Below are positions 1 through 5,174 of a stretch of DNA of 8,960 bases, one piece after another. The notes under the pieces were generated by a model. The model made no database searches. It was not told the DNA's origin and worked only from the letters and a program-made list of their open reading frames with translations. Numbering within the stretch: the stretch's first letter is position 1; each line of letters begins with the position of its first letter. This DNA comes from Xanthobacteraceae bacterium (GTDB lineage: Bacteria; Pseudomonadota; Alphaproteobacteria; Rhizobiales; Xanthobacteraceae): the NCBI GenBank assembly GCA_030036975.1, contig JASHSE010000550.1:1-8960 (forward strand). The letters are read 5' to 3'. A program made the translations under genes and the position numbers.

Positions 1-739
1 GGCCGCGCACCATGCGTGCGGTGTCGTCGGGCTCGGTGACGGCGAGGACCGGCGTATTGCGGGTGCGTTCCAGCGAGCGGATCTGGCTGCACAGCCGCAG
101 CGCATCGAAATTTTGCAGTCCCAGCGAAACGATCACGAGATCGTAATTGCCGTCGGCGGCGCGGAACAGAGCCTGGTTCGGATTGGCCTCGACCTCGGCG
201 TCGTGCTCGCCGGCGAGCACCGCGGCGATGCGCTCATGCGACGACGCGCGATCGTCGACAAAGAGCACGCGGCCGCCGCCGCCGGCGTCCGCGATCGCTT
301 CGCGTTCCGGCGATTCGATGCCGATGTCGCGCGAGGTCACCGCGCGCATGCGCAGTTCGTCGGTGACCATTTTCAGCCGCGCCAGCGAGCGCACCCGCGC
401 GATCAGCGCGAAATCGCAAATCGGCTTGGTGAGAAAATCGTCGGCGCCGGCCTCGAGCCCGCGGACGCGGTCGGCCGGCTGGTCGAGCGCGGTGACCATG
501 ACCACCGGAATGTGGTGCGTAGCCGGATTGGTTTTGAGCCGCCGGCAGGTTTCGAAGCCGCTGATGACCGGCATCATGGCGTCGAGCAGGACGAGGTCGC
601 ATTCGCCGCGTTCGCAGATGGCAAGCGCTTCCTCGCCGTTCATCGCCGTGATGACGTCGAAATACTCCGCCGACAGCCGCGCTTCGAGCAGCTTCACATT
701 GGCCGGAACATCATCGACGACGAGAACGCGAGCGGTCAT
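1..739 (-). CDS. pleD: PleD, response regulator / diguanylate cyclase (N-terminal part, runs off left edge)
   Basis: PleD makes c-di-GMP from GTP and, in Caulobacter, drives the swarmer-to-stalked transition once phosphorylated. The 246 codons present encode two receiver domains. REC1 (about residues 1-120) has the acidic pair D9/D10, phosphoacceptor D53 in LLDAMMP, T83 in MVTA, and K105 in LTKP. The linker reads MVTDELRMRAVTSRDIG, typical of PleD. REC2 (about 155-246) keeps the acidic VDD but has serine (S205) where the phosphorylated aspartate should be, as expected for the degenerate adaptor receiver of PleD. The GGDEF catalytic domain lies beyond the window edge, so its activity cannot be judged here. 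ATG at 737-739 is 10 nt after the divK stop, so the gene is probably co-transcribed with divK; its ribosome site is weak, which suggests translational coupling. The order divK-pleD is the known one in alphaproteobacteria. Confidence 0.95.
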   Translation of the reverse strand, partial: MTARVLVVDDVPANVKLLEARLSAEYFDVITAMNGEEALAICERGECDLVLLDAMMPVISGFETCRRLKTNPATHHIPVVMVTALDQPADRVRGLEAGADDFLTKPICDFALIARVRSLARLKMVTDELRMRAVTSRDIGIESPEREAIADAGGGGRVLFVDDRASSHERIAAVLAGEHDAEVEANPNQALFRAADGNYDLVIVSLGLQNFDALRLCSQIRSLERTRNTPVLAVTEPDDTARMVRG

Positions 740-749
740 CGCGAATACC

Positions 750-1121
750 TTATGGATTACCGAGGAAATGCCGGACGGTCTCGATGAACTTGCCGACCGA
801 AATCGGCTTCGACAGATAAGCTTCGCAGCCGCCTTCTCGGATACGCTCCTCGTCGCCCTTCATGGCGAACGCGGTGACTGCGACGACCGGAATGCGCTTG
901 AGTTCGGCGTCGTCCTTGATCCACTTGGTCACTTCGAGGCCGGACACTTCCGGCAGCTGAATGTCCATGAGGATCAGGTCCGGCCGATGCTTGCGCGCCA
1001 GATCGAGCGCCTCGATGCCGTTGCGCGTGCCGACCGTGCGATAGCCGTGCGCCTCCAAGAGGTCGTGGAAGAGCTTCATATTGAGCTCATTGTCCTCCAC
1101 AATCAGGACAGTCTTGGCCAT
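750..1121 (-). CDS. divK: DivK, single-domain cell-cycle response regulator
   Basis: DivK is a stand-alone receiver that, when phosphorylated, acts through the kinase/phosphatases DivJ and PleC and the pseudokinase DivL to lower CtrA activity and set pole identity. The product is 123 residues, essentially all one REC domain. Visible are the acidic pocket VEDN (E9, D10), phosphoacceptor D53 in LMDIQLPEVSG, T83 in AVTAFAMKGDE, and K105 in YLSKPIS. The sequence is close to what I know of DivK proteins across the class. An in-frame GTG/ATG extension up to 1241 exists but adds about 40 arginine-rich residues outside the family, so the start MAKTVLIVEDN at 1121 was chosen; a GGAAGG stands about 9 nt upstream. 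pleD follows after 10 nt. The gene is divergent from the DUF3572 gene, and the 123 nt between them must hold its promoter. Confidence 0.95.
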   Translation of the reverse strand: MAKTVLIVEDNELNMKLFHDLLEAHGYRTVGTRNGIEALDLARKHRPDLILMDIQLPEVSGLEVTKWIKDDAELKRIPVVAVTAFAMKGDEERIREGGCEAYLSKPISVGKFIETVRHFLGNP

Positions 1122-1213
1122 CCCCGATCCTTCCACCCCCTGCCCCATCGACGCCAAGGGCGGCAAGGGGCGGTCCCGCCGACACATCCGCCCTGCACGC
1201 CTTAAAGCTAGCC

Positions 1214-1241
1214 GCGATATGTTACGGAAAGGCAAAGACAA
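1214..1241 (-). promoter_or_regulatory. Possible sigma70-type promoter for divK-pleD
   Basis: On the minus strand TTGTCT (1236-1241) and TATCGC (1214-1219) are 16 nt apart, matching the -35 and -10 consensus at 4 of 6 and 3 of 6 positions. It would overlap the ribosome site of the divergent DUF3572 gene. No TTAA-N7-TTAA CtrA box is visible in the 123 nt gap; a single TTAA occurs at 1202-1205. This is a weak call. Confidence 0.25.
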
Positions 1242-1244
1242 CCG

Positions 1245-1541
1245 ATGAAACGGCCGTCACGACCGACGCGCGAGACGGCCGAAATGCTGGCCGTTCAAGC
1301 ACTTTCCTTTATCGCCGAAGAACCGCAATCGCTCAATCGCTTTCTCGATACAAGCGGCATTTCGGCCGCGCAGATTCGCAGCGCCGCAGCCGAACCGGGA
1401 TTTCTTGCCGGCGTGCTCGAGTATATGCTTTCCGACGAGACTCTGCTGCGCGCGTTTGCCGACCGCGCCGCCGTCGATCCGGCCGAACTGGCGCGTGCTG
1501 CAAGCGCCCTCGGGGGCGCGTGGAAGCGCGATTTGCCGTAA
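1245..1541 (+). CDS. DUF3572 family protein, unknown function
   Basis: A 98-residue soluble protein that I recognise as the alphaproteobacterial DUF3572 family. The typical core is the run TAEMLAVQALSFIAEEP (about residues 11-27), followed by a helix-rich segment with SGISAAQIR and EPGFLAGVLEYMLSDE (about 38-65), and a C-terminal helix with DPAELARAASALGG. There is no signal peptide, membrane segment, cysteine or histidine cluster, or obvious catalytic motif, so it is more likely a small helical adaptor or DNA/protein-binding protein than an enzyme; this is inference. ATG at 1245 is preceded by GGAAAGG (1226-1232), a slightly long spacing. dinB begins 35 nt downstream on the same strand, so the two are probably co-transcribed. 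Divergence from divK and linkage to dinB is, as far as I recall, a recurrent arrangement in rhizobia. Its role is not known to me. Confidence 0.85.
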   Translation: MKRPSRPTRETAEMLAVQALSFIAEEPQSLNRFLDTSGISAAQIRSAAAEPGFLAGVLEYMLSDETLLRAFADRAAVDPAELARAASALGGAWKRDLP

Positions 1542-1576
1542 AAGCGTCCGAACTTCTGCTGTGAGATTCTTGGGCC

Positions 1577-2833
1577 GTGAGCTTCTGCCGCGATTGCCTC
1601 GCCGATGCCCCGACCGGCGCCCCGCGTTGCGCCGTCTGCCGCTCGCCGCGCCTGTTGCGCCATGATGAACTCGCCACGCTTGCCATTGCCCACGTCGATT
1701 GCGACGCCTTCTATGCCACGATCGAGAAGCGCGACGATCCGAGGCTGGCCGCCGAGCCGGTGATCGTCGGCGGCGGCCGCCGCGGCGTGGTGGCGGCGGC
1801 GTGCTACGTGGCGCGCACCTTCGGAGTCAAATCCGCAATGCCGATGTTCGAGGCGTTGCGGCTGTGCCCGCACGCCAAAGTGATCCGGCCGAACATGGAA
1901 AAATACGCCGCTGTCGGCCGCGCGGTGCGCCGCATGATGCTTAAGCTGACGCCCTTGGTCGAGCCGCTTTCAATCGACGAGGCGTTTCTCGACCTATCCG
2001 GCACCGAGCGATTGCACCGCATGACGCCCGCCAAGGCCCTGGCGCAGTTTGCGCGCGAGGTCGAGCAGACGCTCGGCATCACGGTTTCGATCGGCCTGTC
2101 CGCCAACAAGTTTCTCGCCAAGATAGCCTCGGATCTCGACAAGCCGCGCGGTTTTGCCGTGCTCGGCGTTGCCGAAGCGCCGCCGTTCTTGGCCCAAAAG
2201 CCAGTGAGTTTCATTTTCGGTGTCGGCAAAGCGAGCGCCGCGCGCTACACCCGGGACGGCTTTTTGCACATCGCCGACTTGCAGCACGCCAGCGAGGCCG
2301 AATTGGAGCGCCGTTACGGCGAGGAAGGCCGCCGGCTGGCGCGCCTCGCGCGCGGCATCGACCACCGCAAAGTCAGCGCCGACCGCGAAACTAAAAGCGT
2401 GTCGTCGGAGACCACATTCGAGCACGACATCGCGGATTTCCGCGCCCTGGAACGCATTCTCTGGGGCCAGACCGAGGAGGTTTCGGCACGCCTGAAAGCC
2501 AAAGCGCTCGCCGGCGCCACCGTCACCTTGAAGCTCAAGACCGCGGATTTTGCCATTCGCACCCGGGCGCGCTCGTTCGCGGCGCCGACGCAACTCGCCG
2601 GCCGCATCTTTGCCGCGGCGCGCGACCTGTTGCGGCGCCAAGCCGATGGCACAAAATACCGCCTGCTCGGCGTGGGCTTAAGCGCGCTCATCGGTGCCGA
2701 ACAGGCCGATCCCGCCGATCTCGTTGACGGCCGCGCCGCCGAAGCCGAGCGCGCCGTCGATCGCGTGCGCGCCCGTTTCGGCGACGATGCCGTGATTCGG
2801 GGATTGGCGTTCGAACGGCCGGAGGAAAGCTGA
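1577..2833 (+). CDS. dinB: DNA polymerase IV (Y family, DinB) with N-terminal cysteine cluster
   Basis: Error-prone translesion DNA polymerase of 418 residues. The palm carries the metal ligand D41 in AHVDCDAFYA, the tyrosine steric gate Y46 (aligned with Y12 of Dpo4 and F13 of E. coli DinB), and the catalytic pair D134/E135 in LSIDEAFLDL. The conserved GLSANKFLAKIASDLDKP follows, then helix-hairpin-helix IFGVGKASAARY (thumb), and the little-finger domain from about residue 270 to 385. Residues 1-32 precede the usual Pol IV start and hold two pairs, C4-x2-C7 and C18-x2-C21, like a small zinc ribbon; I recall this on rhizobial Pol IV proteins. Because these cysteines are in frame and an in-frame stop lies just upstream at 1562-1564, GTG at 1577 is the start. 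The ribosome site is weak. No clear QxxLF-type clamp-binding motif is seen at the C-terminus, which ends in GLAFERPEES. It probably shares a transcript with DUF3572; no LexA box was identified. Confidence 0.95.
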   Translation: MSFCRDCLADAPTGAPRCAVCRSPRLLRHDELATLAIAHVDCDAFYATIEKRDDPRLAAEPVIVGGGRRGVVAAACYVARTFGVKSAMPMFEALRLCPHAKVIRPNMEKYAAVGRAVRRMMLKLTPLVEPLSIDEAFLDLSGTERLHRMTPAKALAQFAREVEQTLGITVSIGLSANKFLAKIASDLDKPRGFAVLGVAEAPPFLAQKPVSFIFGVGKASAARYTRDGFLHIADLQHASEAELERRYGEEGRRLARLARGIDHRKVSADRETKSVSSETTFEHDIADFRALERILWGQTEEVSARLKAKALAGATVTLKLKTADFAIRTRARSFAAPTQLAGRIFAAARDLLRRQADGTKYRLLGVGLSALIGAEQADPADLVDGRAAEAERAVDRVRARFGDDAVIRGLAFERPEES

Positions 2834-2849
2834 ACGCGCTCAACTGGCG

Positions 2850-2864
2850 CGCCGGCAACCGGCG
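2850..2864. terminator. Possible terminator between convergent dinB and eipB
   Basis: CGCCGG (2850-2855) pairs perfectly with CCGGCG (2859-2864) around a CAA loop. It sits in the 33 nt between the two convergent stop codons and is followed on the plus strand by TCTT only, without a real T tract. It could act in both directions, but its strength is doubtful. Confidence 0.35.
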
Positions 2865-2866
2865 TC

Positions 2867-3727
2867 TTAAGGGCAGGGCTTTACCGGTTTGAGCTCGAGC
2901 GAAGTCAGCTTTCCCTTCACGACAAAATCGTTGTAGTCGAGCATGAGCGCGCGGGAAATGCCGTTGTCGTAAAGCTCGAAGCTGAGCGCATAATCCGGCG
3001 TCTGCTCGCCGCTGTCGGAGGTCTTGTCCTTGGCGAAATAACTGATTGTCACCGGCCAGCGCGGCACGTTGGCGAGCTTCGGCTCCTTGCCGGCGGCATC
3101 GTCGGGAATGCGCTCGCCGGGCGCGATCTCGTGGCCGATCACGGTGAGTGTGTTGAAAACCTTGTCGCCGGTGTCCGAGCCGTCATAGACCGGAAAGCTG
3201 AGAATGGTCTTGCCGGCGCGCCCGGCCGCGATCGCCCGCACCATGTGTTCGGTCGGGAACACGACCTTGGGGTCGAAACGAAGTTTTTTACGCTGCGGCT
3301 TGCGCAGATCGACGGCGGTGACCTTGGCGCGGTGGTCGGCGCGTCCATCGACGGCGTCGATCAGATTCTCGTTGAGAAAATTCTGCGACTTGAACGTGAA
3401 GCTCTTGGCGTCGCTGCCTTCCCAGGTGGTGGAGCGCAAGTCGCTCGTCGACACCTTGCCTTCGCCATCATCGATCTCGGAAACTTGACGGAAATCCAGC
3501 GAGTAACCGCTGCAGGCATTGCCGTCGAAATCGTACAGGATGCGGCCGCGCACCGCCTCGACCGGCGAGTTGCCGCGCGTGTAGGCAAGCGTCAGATCAT
3601 AAATCGCCCGATGCGCGGCGAGCACGATCGGTGCGTTCTGCGCCGGCGCCGCCATCGGCGTAGCGCAAAGTATCAAAGCGCAGGCGAAGACGCCGCTCAG
3701 TGCGGCAATCGCGCGATCAAGTGGCAA
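2867..3727 (-). CDS. eipB: EipB-type periplasmic envelope-integrity protein (DUF1849)
   Basis: EipB is a periplasmic beta-spiral protein, shown in Brucella to be needed for envelope integrity and stress survival. From the TTG at 3725-3727 the product is 286 residues. It has a signal peptide (R5, hydrophobic 6-24, APA at 27-29 before the likely cleavage), then the family run LAAHRAIYDLTL, a beta-rich body with YDFDGNACSGY, FPTEHM and SFPVYDGSDTG, and the C-terminal KPVKPCP. Cysteines C72 and C285 sit where Brucella EipB (280 residues) forms its C69-C278 disulfide. The reading frame is open to a TTG at 3808, but that adds 27 residues unlike a signal sequence; the inner TTG has GAGG exactly 6 nt upstream and gives the family length, so it was preferred. 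The gene is divergent from the RidA-family gene and convergent with dinB, and seems monocistronic. Confidence 0.9.
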   Translation of the reverse strand: MPLDRAIAALSGVFACALILCATPMAAPAQNAPIVLAAHRAIYDLTLAYTRGNSPVEAVRGRILYDFDGNACSGYSLDFRQVSEIDDGEGKVSTSDLRSTTWEGSDAKSFTFKSQNFLNENLIDAVDGRADHRAKVTAVDLRKPQRKKLRFDPKVVFPTEHMVRAIAAGRAGKTILSFPVYDGSDTGDKVFNTLTVIGHEIAPGERIPDDAAGKEPKLANVPRWPVTISYFAKDKTSDSGEQTPDYALSFELYDNGISRALMLDYNDFVVKGKLTSLELKPVKPCP

Positions 3728-3733
3728 AAACCG

Positions 3734-3737
3734 CCTC
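3734..3737 (-). promoter_or_regulatory. Ribosome binding site deciding the TTG start of eipB
   Basis: The minus strand reads GAGG here, followed by CGGTTT and then TTG. The 6 nt spacing supports the inner TTG start (3727) over the upstream TTG at 3808. Confidence 0.55.
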
Positions 3738-3838
3738 GTGCCAAAATTTGCGAAAAACCCCGCCTCGCCCCGGTCGGTTGTCCGCAGGATATTGCTTTCA
3801 CTGCCCAAATTGCGGCGAAGATAGGGACCGGTATGGCC

Positions 3839-3864
3839 CTCCGCAACGGCGGAGCGCTCGCTCC
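3839..3864. other. Two mutually exclusive hairpins in the eipB/RidA divergent gap
   Basis: CTCCGC (3839-3844) pairs with GCGGAG (3849-3854). The second half overlaps GGAGCG (3851-3856), which pairs with CGCTCC (3859-3864) across a 2 nt spacer. The rest of the 227 nt gap (3728-3954) holds no recognisable gene. The plus frame of the RidA-family gene stays open through it, but its translation is arginine-rich and unlike any family. A GANTC site lies at 3894-3898. Function is unknown and chance in GC-rich DNA is possible. Confidence 0.25.
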
Positions 3865-3944
3865 CGCTTGCGCGCCCTGGCCCTATCGGTCAAGACTCCT
3901 GCGGGCATAGGCGCACTTGCGAAAGCGCGCCGCGTCGACAACGT

Positions 3945-3949
3945 GGAGG
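3945..3949 (+). promoter_or_regulatory. Ribosome binding site deciding the GTG start of the RidA-family gene
   Basis: GGAGG followed by 5 nt and GTG at 3955. Other in-frame GTGs are at 3943, which includes this site, and at 3967, where the spacing to GGAG is too short. GTG at 3955 also yields the family-like N-terminus MAGAVENKLKGLGI. Confidence 0.6.
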
Positions 3950-3954
3950 CGGTC

Positions 3955-4422
3955 GTGGCCGGAGCGGTGGAAAACAAGCTCAAAGGACTGGGCATCGCGC
4001 TGCAAGAGGCGCCGGCGCCGGTTGCCAATTACGTGCCGTTCGTGCGCACCGGCAACCTCCTCATGGTCTCGGGCCAGCTCTGCTCCGACGGCGACGGCAA
4101 GATCGTGGCCAAGGGCCAACTCGGCGGTGGCGTCTCGATCGAGGACGGCCAGAAGGCGGCACGGGCCTGCGCGATCAATCTCTTGGCGCAAGTCAAGGCG
4201 GCGCTCGGCGATCTCGACCGGGTGTCGCGCGTGGTCCGGCTCGGCGGCTTCATCAACTCTGCGCCGGGATTCGCCGAGGGACCGAAAGTCATGAACGGCG
4301 CCTCCGACCTCATGGTCGCAGCGTTCGGTGGCAAGGGTAAGCATGCGCGCTCGACCGTCGGCGTCGCCGCGCTGCCGGCCGACGCGGCGGTGGAAGTCGA
4401 GGGCCTGTTCGAAGTGTCTTGA
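3955..4422 (+). CDS. RidA / YjgF-YER057c-UK114 family protein
   Basis: RidA proteins hydrolyse reactive enamine/imine intermediates made by PLP enzymes, releasing ammonia. This 155-residue product belongs to the longer subgroup common in proteobacteria, with N-terminus MAGAVENKLKGLGIAL before the core. The core shows ANYVPFVRTGNLLMVSGQL (about 24-42), a helix with EDGQKAARACAINLLAQVK, the strand RVVRLGGFINS, and ARSTVGVAALPADAAVEVE (131-149), where R132 corresponds to the carboxylate-binding arginine (R105) of E. coli RidA. It is therefore plausibly active as a deaminase, though members of this subgroup are less well characterised than canonical RidA, so the substrate is open. GTG at 3955 is chosen from its GGAGG site and family alignment; the frame stays open upstream to 3700 but that part is not protein-like. 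Its TGA overlaps the TTG of the next gene, making it the likely first gene of a three-gene operon. Confidence 0.9.
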   Translation: MAGAVENKLKGLGIALQEAPAPVANYVPFVRTGNLLMVSGQLCSDGDGKIVAKGQLGGGVSIEDGQKAARACAINLLAQVKAALGDLDRVSRVVRLGGFINSAPGFAEGPKVMNGASDLMVAAFGGKGKHARSTVGVAALPADAAVEVEGLFEVS

Positions 4423-5174
4423 ACGTGGCGACGTCACTCGACTGGCTCACCGCCCGGCCCATTGCCCATCGCGGCCTGCATGACGCCGCTGCCGGCGTAA
4501 TCGAGAACACCGCGGCGGCCGCCAGTGCGGCCATTGCCGGCAATTACGGGTTGGAGGTCGACGTCCAAGTGAGCCGCGACGGCGAGGCCATGGTCTACCA
4601 CGACGACGTGCTCGGGCGGCTGACCGACGGTGCCGGGCGGCTCGATGCTTTGAGCGCGGCCGAGCTCAAGCGCATTGCGTTTCGCGGCAGCGATCAACGC
4701 ATGATGACGCTGGGCGATCTCTGCGACCTGATCGGCGGCCGCGTGACGCTCCTGATCGAACTGAAGAGCCGGTTCGACGGCGATGCCCGGCTGCCGGTCC
4801 GCGTCGCCGCAGTCCTTGCCGGCTATCGCGGCCCCGCCGCGCCGATGTCGTTCGACCCGCGGCAGCTTTCGGTCCTGCGTCAAAAATCCTCCGATCTTGT
4901 GTTCGGCATCGTCGCCGCCAAATACCGGCCGCACCCCTATTGGGACCTGATGCCGGCGTGGATGCGGTATGGCATGGGATATTTGCTGACCGCCTTGACG
5001 CCACAGCCCCAATTCGTCGCCTATGCGGTAGCAAATCTGCCGGCGCTGGCGCCGCTGGTGGCCCGGCGGGTTTTTGGGCTGCCGCTCCTGACCTGGGCGG
5101 TGCGCACCGACGCCGAGCGCAACACCGCTTTGCGCTTCGCCGACCAGATGATTTTCGAAGGCTTTCGGCCATGA
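4419..5174 (+). CDS. Glycerophosphodiester phosphodiesterase (GDPD family)
   Basis: GDPD enzymes hydrolyse deacylated phospholipids to sn-glycerol 3-phosphate and an alcohol, with a TIM barrel and a divalent metal. The 251-residue product shows the expected motifs in order: PIAHRGLHD (H17, R18), IENT (E29, N30), LEVDVQ (metal ligands E46 and D48), VYHDD (general acid/base H61), and LLIELK (E114) in the second half. There is no signal peptide, so it is cytosolic and probably acts on turnover products rather than on periplasmic glycerophosphodiesters. The start is TTG at 4419, overlapping the previous stop in TTGA; a GTG at 4425 is a close alternative that would remove only two residues. The stop overlaps the next start in ATGA (5171-5174). 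These contacts suggest translational coupling. The first 30 residues read exactly as this family, so the 5' end is right within a few codons. Confidence 0.93.
   Translation: MNVATSLDWLTARPIAHRGLHDAAAGVIENTAAAASAAIAGNYGLEVDVQVSRDGEAMVYHDDVLGRLTDGAGRLDALSAAELKRIAFRGSDQRMMTLGDLCDLIGGRVTLLIELKSRFDGDARLPVRVAAVLAGYRGPAAPMSFDPRQLSVLRQKSSDLVFGIVAAKYRPHPYWDLMPAWMRYGMGYLLTALTPQPQFVAYAVANLPALAPLVARRVFGLPLLTWAVRTDAERNTALRFADQMIFEGFRP

Noticed and set aside
147..1205. Long open frame on the plus strand opposite pleD and divK (352 codons)
   Set aside because: Serine/arginine-rich translation with no family likeness; it is a high-GC shadow of two well-supported minus-strand genes.
1122..1241. N-terminal extension of divK
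   Set aside because: The extra residues are arginine-rich and precede an intact receiver start; the family begins at MAKTVLIVEDN.
1994..2641. Minus-strand open frame inside dinB
   Set aside because: The plus strand encodes all polymerase motifs; the antisense translation has no recognisable domain.
3131..3910. Plus-strand open frame opposite eipB
   Set aside because: Mirror of eipB codons, without a ribosome site or known domain.
3700..3954. Upstream extension of the RidA-like gene, including a CPNCGED-like stretch
   Set aside because: It crosses the eipB start, has no family resemblance, and GGAGG supports GTG at 3955. A single CxxC is not enough for a zinc-finger call.
4940..5170. Upstream extension of the FemAB-like gene into the GDPD gene
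   Set aside because: Its residues are an out-of-frame reading of GDPD; ATG at 5171 in an ATGA overlap is the better start.
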